Source: Chloroflexota bacterium (GTDB lineage Bacteria; Chloroflexota; Anaerolineae; Aggregatilineales; Phototrophicaceae). From it: DNA of 64,000 nucleotides. The stretch lies in the NCBI GenBank assembly GCA_020161935.1, contig JAIUNI010000001.1, positions 1,054,001-1,118,000 of the forward strand. Direction: 5' to 3'. Below are positions 9,072 through 17,682 of this stretch, in pieces. Positions within the stretch are counted from its first letter, which is position 1; each line of letters starts with the position of its first letter. The position numbers and the translations under genes are program-made. Below the pieces are notes generated by a model. The model saw nothing but the letters and a program-made list of their open reading frames with translations, did not search any database and was not told the DNA's origin.

Positions 9072-9887
9072 TCACGGTCGACTCCGATCCCTCCCCAGCG
9101 GCACCACATGCGGCGTGCCGACTACAGGGTCGGATATAACTAAGCAGCGCAGCCCGAATACTTCCTCGACCAACTCGGCGGTCACGATCTTCGACGGTAG
9201 CCCCTCCGCGACGACAACACCGTCCTTCATGGCGATCAAGTGGGTACCGAAACGCGCGGCGTGGTTGAGGTCGTGGAGCACGGCAACAATGGTGTGGCCG
9301 TCGCGGTTGAGGTCGGTGAACAGCTCCAGCAGCTCGATCTGGTGGGTGATGTCGAGGAAGGTCGTTGGCTCGTCGAGCAGCAGGATGTCGGTCTGCTGCG
9401 CGAGCGCCATCGCCACCCACACCCGCTGCCGCTGCCCGCCGGAAAGCTCGTCGACCAGCCGGCCCGACAGTTCGGTGACGGCGGCGGCATCCATCGCCCT
9501 CAGCACCGCCTGCTCGTCGCCCTCAGTCCATAGTCGGGCAAACCCCTGATGCGGATACCTGCCTCGCGCCACCAGATCGGCGACGGTGATCCCATCGGGC
9601 GCAATTGAGGCTTGCGGCAGCAACCCGATCCGCCGTGCCACATCCTTGGTCTTGTAGGATTGGATGTCCGCACCGTCGAGGATGACCCGCCCCGCAGAAG
9701 GCTTGAGTAACCGCGACAGCCCGCGCAGCAGCGTCGACTTGCCACATGCGTTCGGCCCTACGATCATCGTGAACGACCTGTCTGGAATCGACACCGACAG
9801 CCCTTTGCTGATGACCCGCTTATCGTACCCGATGGATGCGTCTTCGACGTGGAGACGAGAACCGGCGGCGGGTTGAGAGTCGGGCAT
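9072..9887 (-). CDS. Iron-siderophore ABC transporter, ATP-binding protein (FecE type)
   Basis: A 271-residue ATPase of the FecE/BtuD/FepC family. Walker A is GPNACGKSTLLRG, the ABC signature LSGGQRQRVWVAMALAQ, Walker B ILLLDEPTTFLD, and the H-loop VLHDLNHA. It energises uptake of ferric siderophores (or possibly cobalamin or haem) through the two permeases encoded just upstream. The ATG at 9887 is 50 bp past the permease stop. An in-frame GTG at 9942 overlaps that stop as GTGA and has GAGG 8 nt before it, so the true start may lie there and add 18 residues. Base composition is visibly GC-richer than in the flanking host genes. Confidence 0.9.
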   Translation of the reverse strand: MPDSQPAAGSRLHVEDASIGYDKRVISKGLSVSIPDRSFTMIVGPNACGKSTLLRGLSRLLKPSAGRVILDGADIQSYKTKDVARRIGLLPQASIAPDGITVADLVARGRYPHQGFARLWTEGDEQAVLRAMDAAAVTELSGRLVDELSGGQRQRVWVAMALAQQTDILLLDEPTTFLDITHQIELLELFTDLNRDGHTIVAVLHDLNHAARFGTHLIAMKDGVVVAEGLPSKIVTAELVEEVFGLRCLVISDPVVGTPHVVPLGRDRSRP

Positions 9888-9937
9888 AACGGATTGGTCT
9901 TTCAGAGTCGCGGAACGGATGAAATGGGTGAATACAC

Positions 9938-11023
9938 TCACAGGCGCAGCCTCGCTTCGATAAAAAGCAGCCATCCGAGGTAGCCGCCGCCGATCACCAC
10001 CGTAATCAACCCCACTGGCAGCGGGGTTGCGGCGATGCGCTGTGCAATGAAATCCGCCGCACCCAGCAGCAGCGCACCCACACAGGCGGCGGGCGTGAGG
10101 GTGATCCCGGCGGTACGGGCGAGCCTGCGGGCGATCTGCGGTGCCGCCAGAGAGACGAACGCGATAGGCCCGGATGCTGCGGTGACGGTCGCCATCAACG
10201 CTACGCCCACAACAATCAGGCCCAGCCGGACGGCTGCGATCCGTACACCATGCGAGGCAGCAACGTCGTCGCCGAGTTCCATCTGCCGCATCGGTCGGCT
10301 CAACATTCCCGCAAGCACCAACAGCACGGCGATCAACGCCCCGCCGATTCCGACCTGATCCCACGACACACCGTTGAGGGACCCTGCGCCCCATGCGGCG
10401 GCGGACATCGCCACTTCGAGTTCGGCTCTAAGCATCATCCACGTGTTCAGAGAGGCTAGCATCGCGGAGACGGCGATGCCGACGATGATGAGTCTAAACC
10501 CCTGCACTCCCCCCCACCAAGCGAGTACATACACCAGCATCGCGGTCACAATGCCGCCCAACACAGCGCCGCCCGCGACTTGCAGGTAGCTGCCGTCGAT
10601 CAGGATGATCATGATCAACGCTCCGGTGTAGGAGCCGGTCGAGAACCCGATCACATCAGGCGATGCCAGCGGATTGCGGGTCAGCGATTGGAACATCGCA
10701 CCGCTTACCCCCAACGCAGCACCGAACACCACCGTCGCCACCACCCGCGGCAGTCGCCACTCGACCACGATCTTGTGAACCAGACCAGTCTCCCCACCCA
10801 TTAGGGCGGAAACCACCTGATCGACGCTGATCTGATACGAGCCGGTCGCCAGAGCAACCAGCGCCAGCACAATCACCGCTAGCACAAGCGCAACGCAGAC
10901 AGCGATGCTCCGCAGATCGATCCGCAATGCGAGCCGTCTCCGCCGCACCACGAGAGTCCGCCGTCCGAAGTCTACTCGGTGTTCGCTCGTCGAGCGGGCG
11001 AAGCGGGATGAGAAGTCGCTCAC
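9938..11023 (-). CDS. FecCD-family siderophore ABC permease (second)
   Basis: A 361-residue polytopic membrane protein of the FecCD family. Typical segments are visible: LPRVVATVVFGAALGVSGAM, QSLTRNPLASPDVIGFSTG, and GPIAFVSLAAPQIAR near the C-terminus. With its partner it forms the membrane channel of a type II ABC importer. An N-terminal basic stretch of about 35 residues precedes the first helix. It starts with GTG at 11023 in a GTGA overlap with the stop of the upstream permease, indicating translational coupling. GC-rich codon use and sequence flavour suggest an actinobacterial-like origin (inference). Confidence 0.9.
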   Translation of the reverse strand: MSDFSSRFARSTSEHRVDFGRRTLVVRRRRLALRIDLRSIAVCVALVLAVIVLALVALATGSYQISVDQVVSALMGGETGLVHKIVVEWRLPRVVATVVFGAALGVSGAMFQSLTRNPLASPDVIGFSTGSYTGALIMIILIDGSYLQVAGGAVLGGIVTAMLVYVLAWWGGVQGFRLIIVGIAVSAMLASLNTWMMLRAELEVAMSAAAWGAGSLNGVSWDQVGIGGALIAVLLVLAGMLSRPMRQMELGDDVAASHGVRIAAVRLGLIVVGVALMATVTAASGPIAFVSLAAPQIARRLARTAGITLTPAACVGALLLGAADFIAQRIAATPLPVGLITVVIGGGYLGWLLFIEARLRL

Positions 11024-12063
11024 AGCTCGCTCGCCTTCCTCCGCCGCACCAGAGCGATGAGAACGGGTGCGCCGACAAAGGCGGTGACGATACCCACGGG
11101 GATTTCACCGGGCCGCATCACGACCCGTCCGAGGATATCGGAGACCAGCAGCAAGCTCGGGGCGAGAAAGATACTGTAAGCGAAGATCCAACGCTGGTGC
11201 GGGCCGACGATCCAACGGGCAACGTGCGGAACCATGAGACCAACGAACCCAATCGGCCCGGCGATGGCCGTCGCCCCCCCCGCGAGCAGGGTGAGCGCGA
11301 TGATAGCGAGGACGCGGGTACGTGCTAGACGTACACCCTGAGCAACCGCCAGTTCGTCACCGAGGGCCATCGCATCGAGCGAACCAGCCACCACGAAGAC
11401 CAGAACAAGTGCCACCGCGAAGAACGGCAGGATCGGCCACACTACCTCCAGCGGGCGGCCCAAGATTGAACCGGCGTTCCACGACCGTATCGCGTCGAAG
11501 GCTTCCGGGTTGGTCAATTGGAGCGCCTCCCTAGCGCCCCCCAGCACTGCGCCAACGCAGACCCCGGCGAGCACCATGAATACCGGCGAGGATCCCTGCC
11601 GCGTCGAACCGAGGGCGAACACCATCAGCGTAACGACCAGCGCCCCCGCGAACGCGAACCACATAAAGCCTTGAATATCGCGGACACCGAACAGCCCAAC
11701 GGCGACCGTCACCGCGAAGGAGGCACCGGCATGAACACCGAGAATGCCCGGATCGGCCAAGGGGTTGCGGGTGAGCGACTGAATCAACGCACCCGACAGG
11801 CCGAGCGCACCGCCGACGACCAGACCCACAATCGTGCGCGGCAGCCGGTAGTCGCGTATCGCGAAGTGGTCGATGTCCGCCGCAGGGTGGAACAGAGCAT
11901 CCCACACCACTGACGGCGAGATCGCCGTCGACCCGATCATGACGCTCAACACCAGCAGCGTCAACAGCAGCAGTAGCGCCACGACGAGTCCGATAGAGCG
12001 AATACGGGGTCTAGGCACCGTCATGGTGCCCAGATCTTCATGCCGCTGGACTACGCTCGTCAT
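11020..12063 (-). CDS. FecCD-family siderophore ABC permease (first)
   Basis: A 347-residue FecCD permease, about nine to ten membrane helices. Family landmarks include LPRTIVGLVVGGALGLSGAL, QSLTRNPLADPGILGVHAG and GPIGFVGLMVPHVARW. The open frame extends upstream into the binding-protein gene, but the ATG at 12063 overlaps that gene's stop as ATGA, so this is the natural start. It pairs with the downstream permease as a heterodimer, as in FecC-FecD or FepD-FepG. The four genes form one tightly coupled operon on the minus strand. Confidence 0.9.
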   Translation of the reverse strand: MTSVVQRHEDLGTMTVPRPRIRSIGLVVALLLLLTLLVLSVMIGSTAISPSVVWDALFHPAADIDHFAIRDYRLPRTIVGLVVGGALGLSGALIQSLTRNPLADPGILGVHAGASFAVTVAVGLFGVRDIQGFMWFAFAGALVVTLMVFALGSTRQGSSPVFMVLAGVCVGAVLGGAREALQLTNPEAFDAIRSWNAGSILGRPLEVVWPILPFFAVALVLVFVVAGSLDAMALGDELAVAQGVRLARTRVLAIIALTLLAGGATAIAGPIGFVGLMVPHVARWIVGPHQRWIFAYSIFLAPSLLLVSDILGRVVMRPGEIPVGIVTAFVGAPVLIALVRRRKASEL

Positions 12064-13034
12064 TGCGTCGGGAGCGTCGCTAGAGCGCGGTCGAGCGAGT
12101 CGAGGTACTGCAAGACAGCCCCGTAAGAGTTGTTGCCGGGGCAGAACAGTCCGAGCGCACGACCGGAGGTCACGGCTGGCAGTGCCTTCCACGTGTTGGT
12201 CTCGACCACCGCCGCGAATGGTTCTGTCGGCTGGCCCTCGGCATCGACAGGGTAGGTAATCACATCGTACTCGGACAGCTCACCGAGCTGCTCGAACGAC
12301 AAGGATGTCCAGGCCAAGGGATCTGCGCCCTCGGCTGCCTCAGGGAGGTTCAGGCCAACCTCGTCCCTAGCGATTTCGGAGCAACCGATGTCGGCAATGG
12401 CGAACGTTCCGGGATCGGATGATGACCAACGGATGACATCGACGAACGAGGTGTTGTCGATGATGTCGCCGTACTTCTCTTGGATCGCGGCAAGGCGTGC
12501 CTCGAACGCCGCCTTCTGCTCGCTCAACCCATCCGTCATGTTGCTGGCCTCCGCGATTCCGTCGGCGAGAGCCTTCCACTCGGTACCAAGCCCGTAGAAC
12601 ACGGTCGGGGCAATCGCTTCGAGCTGCCCCTCGATCAGCTCGAACTCACCACCGGGTATTTGAACTAGGATGAGGTCGGGCTGGAGGCTGGCGAGTTGCT
12701 CCATATCGACCTCATCGGCGCTGGCCGCGAGAATCGTGGCTGATGCATACGTCGCCTGCTGGTCTTCGGGCAACCGCTCGACATCGGAGTCCGACTCCGC
12801 CGTGACACCGACCGGTTTCCCGCCGAGGTCGATGAACGGCAGAGTCGTGTTGCCAATCGTGACGATCCGCTGCGGGTTGGCGGGGATCTCAATCGTGCCG
12901 TTGTCGGCCTCGACCTGCCGCGTACCGCTCGCCGCAGGCGTTTCGGTGGCTTCAGGCGCTTGCATGGTCGCGCTGTAAGCGGAGAACATGATACTGACTA
13001 GCAGCATCAGGACAAAGAGTAGACGGAACTTCAT
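12060..13034 (-). CDS. Siderophore-binding protein of the ABC importer (FecB/FepB type)
   Basis: A 324-residue type III (helical-backbone) solute-binding protein. After an N-terminal signal segment (LLFVLMLLVSIMFSAYSA) comes the family start ADNGTIEIPANPQRIVTIG, then LASLQPDLILVQ. It should capture ferric siderophore outside the membrane and deliver it to the permeases. The start at 13034 is fixed by AAGGAGATT about 7 nt upstream; the frame extends further but without support. No lipobox Cys is present after the signal segment, although such proteins in single-membrane bacteria are usually lipoproteins. It is the first gene of the operon. Confidence 0.88.
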   Translation of the reverse strand: MKFRLLFVLMLLVSIMFSAYSATMQAPEATETPAASGTRQVEADNGTIEIPANPQRIVTIGNTTLPFIDLGGKPVGVTAESDSDVERLPEDQQATYASATILAASADEVDMEQLASLQPDLILVQIPGGEFELIEGQLEAIAPTVFYGLGTEWKALADGIAEASNMTDGLSEQKAAFEARLAAIQEKYGDIIDNTSFVDVIRWSSSDPGTFAIADIGCSEIARDEVGLNLPEAAEGADPLAWTSLSFEQLGELSEYDVITYPVDAEGQPTEPFAAVVETNTWKALPAVTSGRALGLFCPGNNSYGAVLQYLDSLDRALATLPTQ

Positions 13035-13297
13035 TACAGGTAATCTCCTTGAAGAAAAATTAAGAACCTGTGATAGGCTGCCATATCCCTCGCAGGATTT
13101 CCACACAGATGGTTAAGCAGCGGCTTCCCAGAAAAAGAATACGGGTTTCAACGGGGGAAGTAAGCAACTTAACCCGGATTCAATTTGCCGCCTCAAATCA
13201 GCGTAACTCTGGATTAAAGTACGTTAACTTCTCGTGCTGCCCCGTTACACCGGATAAAGTAGAAAGCGGCTTAAGGCAGATTTGCCAACTGACATAA

Positions 13298-13504
13298 GAA
13301 ACATACAGAACTTCAAAAAAATTAATTCAAGGCAGCACAATTCCGAATAACCATGCTGATAACGTCAAATCATTCTGTGATGCGGCTCAAATAGGAATTG
13401 ACAAATTTACCGCTGAGGCCAAGCGAACTGCTATTGAAATGCTAGACATTCACATTTACGCAAACGCGGGGAAACGAGGAAAGAGAGTACATTCGAATGG
13501 ATAG
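13298..13504 (+). pseudogene. Probable C-terminal remnant of a large serine recombinase
   Basis: This 68-codon frame lacks a plausible start codon and ends with TAG at 13502. Its last part, FCDAAQIGIDKFTAEAKRTA followed by IEMLDIHIY, follows the pattern seen near the C-terminus of large serine recombinases (FC...GLD.LT.E.KR...E.LD.RV.V). The catalytic resolvase domain and zinc ribbon are absent. The stop codon abuts the right copy of the 13-bp direct repeat. If correct, it is the relic of the integrase that brought in the neighbouring siderophore genes. The assignment rests on a short pattern and is uncertain. Confidence 0.45.
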
Positions 13505-13516
13505 GCTTCATACCGT
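13504..13516. repeat. Right copy of the 13-bp direct repeat bracketing the siderophore island
   Basis: Same GGCTTCATACCGT as at 8955-8967. It starts on the last base of the recombinase-remnant stop codon and lies 14 bp before the first base homologous to the HD gene. Confidence 0.5.
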
Positions 13517-13530
13517 AAGTGCAAGTTGAT

Positions 13531-13942
13531 TCCACTTTTTCTTCACCGACTTGAGTTCGACATCCAAAATACACTTGGAAGGCCGGACAAGTGCCACCTC
13601 GATCAAAAATCCGGTCAGTTCGTCAACCGCCACCAGCATCTTTTCCATCGGCGTATCAGGCTTTACACCCGTATTTTCTTCGGCATGTGTGCCATGATCG
13701 CCCTAATAATCTCGTCAGATACCCCGCGTTCGCGCAAAATCTTGACCTACGACCGGATGCCCTTCAACCGCGACATCAGGATACTTTTCATAGTCGAAGT
13801 CATGCAGCGATCTTACCACCCCATCGTTCAGGGTCGTCACCCAAAGCGGAGGGCGTAGGCACGCATCGCCGTCTCGACCGCCAGCATATCAGTCACCTTG
13901 CGTATATTCGGTAGCAATGGACCATACTTGATCGCGATTCTT
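13531..13942 (-). pseudogene. Truncated, frameshifted duplicate of the HD-domain gene
   Basis: This stretch aligns with 8402-8825, the first three quarters of the intact HD gene, in the same orientation. The start codon is lost (GATTCTT in place of GATCCAT). Small indels break the frame: two extra bases near 13685, changes near 13745, and a deletion of about 12 bases near 13890. The part coding for the last 51 residues is missing, and the homology stops 14 bp from the 13-bp repeat. It is therefore a decaying duplicate cut at the island border. It ends 14 bp before the stop codon of the kinase gene. Confidence 0.88.
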
Positions 13943-13956
13943 ACGCGACCTTCAGA

Positions 13957-16008
13957 TCAGCCGTAAACTTGGAAGCTAATTTCAAGTGGGTCGCCAATCG
14001 GAATACGTCCGGGTGTTTGCAGCACCCACACACCCGTGATGACTTGGTTGCCCCCGCGTGCCGGTGTCTTACCCTCAAACGTCATGGTCGCTGTTTCACC
14101 CGGCTTGACAACCACATCGCGGTTATCAAAGAAGATAAACTGCCGTGCGTCAAAATCTTCGCCGGATGACCACACTAACGCCGTGCTGCGCGCCCAATCA
14201 CAGTTGGCGGTACTCAAGTTTGTTATTGTAATGTTCAACGTGAATTCCGTATTCACCGACAGCAAATACAAACCATTACTATCGCGGGGAATACCCGTCG
14301 GCTTCACCAATTCGATCTCAGCATCGTATTCCAAATCACAGGCCGCTTGCGTCGCGTTCTGCACCGCTGCGGTTTGCGTCATCGCCACCATCGCCGGAAT
14401 GGATGTCGGGCTGGGTGTATACGTCGCCGTACCGGTAGCGGTCGGGGTTCGCGTCGGCGTGCGGGTGAAGGTTGCCGTGTCTGTCGGGGTCAGCGTGGGT
14501 GCGTTCACCACCGGCACGCCTTCCGTATCGCCAAAGACTTCCATTGCCGATGCTTCAATCCACCCCTGTAGCCCGTTGCTTTTCTGCACTTGGAACCAAA
14601 GCTTATTTGCACTCATCCCGATAATCGTCACCTGCTCGCCGGGGCGAATGTCCATCATTTTGGCAAAGTTCTGTCCCGGCCCCTGTAAAGCAATATCCGC
14701 CGCTTGGTCTGCGGGCAGCACCGCAATCGGTGTGGCCGGTGTCGGGGATACAGTCGGGGTCAATGTCAGCGTTGACGAGGCTTCAACCGTTGGCGCGGTC
14801 GTGGCTGTCACCTCGGTCGGTGCTGCGTCCGTACTCGTGACTTCCGGCGCAACTTGCTGCGTCGCTTCCGCCGTTTCGGTACTCGTGGGGTCAAGCACCA
14901 CACTCGTCGGCACGGTTGTCTCGGTTGCCGGTACGAGGAACGACGGCAGCGGAATAATGCGTCCTGCGATTCCAACGATCAGCAACGCGACAATCGCCCC
15001 GATAAGCCACACCGGCCACCATGACGCGGATGTACGTGGGTTACTCGCCGCGCGTCCCGGAATCAGAGTCGTACTCGTGCCAACACCGGTAATATTCTGC
15101 GTATCGCTCAACGGCCGCTGCGAGGTGCCATCCGGCGGCGCGAAAAATGACTTCGGCTGCGTGTCATAATCGGCACTCGCGTTCGAGAAACGGTCTAAAT
15201 CCTCGATCAGCGCACCCGCCGACTGATAGCGGTCTTGCGCCTCTTTCGAGATGATCTTGCGAACGATACGGTCGAGTTCTTCAGGGATATTCGGGTTAAT
15301 ATCGCGGGCAATCGGGGTTGGTGTATTCAAATGCTTAAGGATAATCGCTAGCGGGGTCTCCGCGTCATACGGCAGTTGTCCCGTCAGCATCTGGAACATA
15401 ATGATGCCCAGCGAGTACAAGTCCGACCGTTCGTCACCCGCCTCGCCCAGCCCCTGCTCAGGAGCCATAAACGCCGGTGTCCCCACCATCCCGCCGCTCG
15501 CCGTGAACTGTGCGCCGGTCACGATCTTCGCGATACCGAAGTCCGTCAGCACCACACGGTTATCGTGGTCAAGCATCAGGTTCGCCGGTTTCACATCGCG
15601 GTGGATCATGTTGCGGCTGTGGGCGTAAGCCAGCGCACTGGCCGACTCGCGCACGATGCGGATGACTTCCGGTGTCGGCAGCAGTTCGCCCCGCGCCTGA
15701 ATAGACGTAAGCCGATCTTTCAGCGTCGAGCCGTCGATCAGTTCCATCACCATGTAATAACTCTCGGCTTCGGCATCATAGTCGAAATCGTACACCTGCA
15801 CGATATTCGGATGCTTCAGCTTGGCGATGTTCTGTGCCTCGCGCTCGAAACGCGACTTGAATTCGGGGTCATCGGCGAGAAATGCGTGCAGCACTTTAAT
15901 CGCCACATAGCGATCCAGTGTACCCTGATACGCACGGTAGACTTCCGCCATACCGCCGCGTCCTAAACGCTCAATTACTTCGTATTTACCGATCTTTCGA
16001 TTCTGCAC
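13957..16008 (-). CDS. Membrane Ser/Thr protein kinase with SH3-like and Ig-like extracellular tail
   Basis: A 683-residue PknB-type kinase. The catalytic domain spans about 8-275: glycine loop LGRGGMAEVY, Lys38 in AIKVL, IHRDVKPANL with Asp138, DFG at 156-158 and MAPEQ. A membrane helix lies at about 330-349. Outside it, a Thr/Pro/Val-rich linker leads to a bacterial SH3-like domain (about 425-500, ending QGWIEASAMEVFG), a second TPT-rich linker, and a C-terminal Ig-like domain (about 560-683) of the kind found next to NBR1-like regions (FTLNITITNLSTANCDW). All key catalytic residues are present. The outer part probably senses cell-wall material or ligands. Confidence 0.92.
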   Translation of the reverse strand: MQNRKIGKYEVIERLGRGGMAEVYRAYQGTLDRYVAIKVLHAFLADDPEFKSRFEREAQNIAKLKHPNIVQVYDFDYDAEAESYYMVMELIDGSTLKDRLTSIQARGELLPTPEVIRIVRESASALAYAHSRNMIHRDVKPANLMLDHDNRVVLTDFGIAKIVTGAQFTASGGMVGTPAFMAPEQGLGEAGDERSDLYSLGIIMFQMLTGQLPYDAETPLAIILKHLNTPTPIARDINPNIPEELDRIVRKIISKEAQDRYQSAGALIEDLDRFSNASADYDTQPKSFFAPPDGTSQRPLSDTQNITGVGTSTTLIPGRAASNPRTSASWWPVWLIGAIVALLIVGIAGRIIPLPSFLVPATETTVPTSVVLDPTSTETAEATQQVAPEVTSTDAAPTEVTATTAPTVEASSTLTLTPTVSPTPATPIAVLPADQAADIALQGPGQNFAKMMDIRPGEQVTIIGMSANKLWFQVQKSNGLQGWIEASAMEVFGDTEGVPVVNAPTLTPTDTATFTRTPTRTPTATGTATYTPSPTSIPAMVAMTQTAAVQNATQAACDLEYDAEIELVKPTGIPRDSNGLYLLSVNTEFTLNITITNLSTANCDWARSTALVWSSGEDFDARQFIFFDNRDVVVKPGETATMTFEGKTPARGGNQVITGVWVLQTPGRIPIGDPLEISFQVYG

Positions 16009-16115
16009 AGATAAGGTCTTTACTTTACATCATGAGGGATAAGCATATGGATGTGATTATAGCCTATGATAACCACATCCTCAACGCACCTCTATCTTAC
16101 AATTCCTTTATTTGC

Positions 16116-17534
16116 TTAACCACCGCCGCTCACGCCCTCTTTGATGCCGCCTTCGGTCATCGCGCGGGCATCCAGCGCCTTCGCCGCGTCCTCGTCGCTC
16201 ATGTAGCCGAGCGAAACCACCACTTCGCGGATGCTGCGGTTCTCCGCCAGCGACTTCTTTGCGACTTCCGCACCCTTCAAGTAGCCGATAATCGGGTTCA
16301 AAGCGGTCACCAGAATGGGGTTCTTCGCCAGCCAACCTTCCGCCTGTTCGCGGTTGGCGATCAAACCGACCACGCACTTGGTTGTGAAGGCGTTCACCGA
16401 GCCAATCATAACATGCATCGCCTCGTTCAAATTGTGTGAGATAATCGGCATCATCACGTTCAGTTCCAACTGCCCCGCCTGCCCTGCCAGCATAACCGTC
16501 AGGTCGTTGCCCATCACATGAAACATCGCCATATTCAGCATTTCCGCCAGCACAGGGTTCACCTTACCGGGCATAATCGACGAGCCCGGCTGCACCGTCG
16601 GGCAGGTGATCTCCGCCAAACCGGTCGTCGGGCCACTCGCCAGCAAGCGAATGTCGTTCGCGATGCGGATCAAATCCTGCGCGGTCGCACGGATCGCGCC
16701 GGAGAAGAACACCGCGTCCTGCATCGACTGCATCGACTCGAACAGGTCGTCCGATTCGTAGAATTGGATACCGGTTAGCTGCGTCAGCTTGGCGACCATC
16801 CGCTTGTGGTATTCAGGGTGCGCGTTCAAGCCGGTGCCGTTCGCCGTCCCACCGATACCGAGGCGGCGCAAACCTTCCGCTGCTTGGTTGATCTTCTCGA
16901 TGTCGCGTTCCAGCGCCTTCGCCCACGCGCCAACTTCTTGCCCCAACCGGATCGGCACAGCGTCCTGCAAGTGGGTACGTCCGCTCTTGGTGATCTCGTC
17001 CCATTCCTTCGCCTTCATGCGGAACGCATCCGCGCACGCTTGGAGCGCGGTCGTCAGTTCTTCCAACCGCCACAGCGCACCCAACCGGATCGAGGTCGGA
17101 ATCGTGTCGTTCGTGCTTTGCGCCATATTAACGTGATCGTTCGGGTTCACCGGCTTCTTGGCATCCTCCAGCTTGTAGCCGAGGATTTCATTCGCGCGGT
17201 TCGCCATCACTTCATTCGCGTTCATATTGTGGCTGGTACCCGCGCCCGCCTGAAAAGGGTCAACCACAAACTGATCGTGGTACTTACCTGCAAGAATCTC
17301 ATCCCCTGCCTGCATAATCGCGCGCGCCATCTTCTCGTCCATCATGCCGAGATCAAGATGCACTTCCGCTGCTGCCCGCTTCACCATCGTGATCGCCCAG
17401 ATGAACGCCGGATACGGTTTCAGGCCGCTCACGGGGAAGTTCTCCACTGCCCGCTGCGTCTGTGCGCCATAATACGCCCCTGCCGGAACATTCACCATTC
17501 CAAGCGAATCCTTTTCAGTACGAAATTCAGCCAT
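16116..17534 (-). CDS. Aspartase/fumarase superfamily lyase, aspartate ammonia-lyase-like
   Basis: A 472-residue member of the fumarase/aspartase superfamily. Conserved segments are present: GAYYGAQTQRAVENFP, TSHNMNANEV, SGRTHLQDAVPI and the signature GSSIMPGKVNPV. The family splits into class II fumarase (usually GKVNPT and GNFELN) and aspartase (GKVNPV and GQLELN). The sequence has GKVNPV and AGQLELNVM, which favours aspartase (L-aspartate to fumarate and ammonia), while LVTALNPIIGY resembles fumarase. I lean to aspartase but either is possible. It is flanked by the kinase and by superoxide dismutase on the same strand. Confidence 0.85.
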   Translation of the reverse strand: MAEFRTEKDSLGMVNVPAGAYYGAQTQRAVENFPVSGLKPYPAFIWAITMVKRAAAEVHLDLGMMDEKMARAIMQAGDEILAGKYHDQFVVDPFQAGAGTSHNMNANEVMANRANEILGYKLEDAKKPVNPNDHVNMAQSTNDTIPTSIRLGALWRLEELTTALQACADAFRMKAKEWDEITKSGRTHLQDAVPIRLGQEVGAWAKALERDIEKINQAAEGLRRLGIGGTANGTGLNAHPEYHKRMVAKLTQLTGIQFYESDDLFESMQSMQDAVFFSGAIRATAQDLIRIANDIRLLASGPTTGLAEITCPTVQPGSSIMPGKVNPVLAEMLNMAMFHVMGNDLTVMLAGQAGQLELNVMMPIISHNLNEAMHVMIGSVNAFTTKCVVGLIANREQAEGWLAKNPILVTALNPIIGYLKGAEVAKKSLAENRSIREVVVSLGYMSDEDAAKALDARAMTEGGIKEGVSGGG

Positions 17535-17590
17535 TTATTCAACTCCTCGCGTAACTCACGCGGTTATTCATATCGCAACAATCAGTGTGC

Positions 17591-17623
17591 AACAAAAAAG
17601 GCGTTACTGATTGTAACGCCTTT
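17591..17623 (-). terminator. Rho-independent terminator after superoxide dismutase
   Basis: Perfect stem AAAGGCGTTAC (17597-17607) with GTAACGCCTTT (17613-17623) and loop TGATT. On the minus strand it is followed by a run of T. It lies 60 bp past the dismutase stop. Confidence 0.88.
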
Positions 17624-17682
17624 CACTATTCCATGCGATGATCGTCATCTCCACCGCATGAGTAATTGCTGAATGTCAGCCC

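Noticed and set aside
9888..10394. Long N-terminal extension of the siderophore ATPase frame
   Set aside because: It lies inside the permease gene in another frame; the ATPase core needs only the part from 9887 (or 9942).
12064..12192. N-terminal extension of the first FecCD permease
   Set aside because: It overlaps the binding-protein gene; the ATGA junction at 12060-12063 gives a natural start.
13035..13297. Fur box upstream of the siderophore operon
   Set aside because: I looked for a GATAATGATTATC-like palindrome and saw none; regulation by iron remains likely but is not visible.
14036..15169. Open frame of 377 codons antisense to the kinase gene
   Set aside because: Mirror of the Thr/Pro/Val-rich linker of the kinase; no domain and no independent gene signals.
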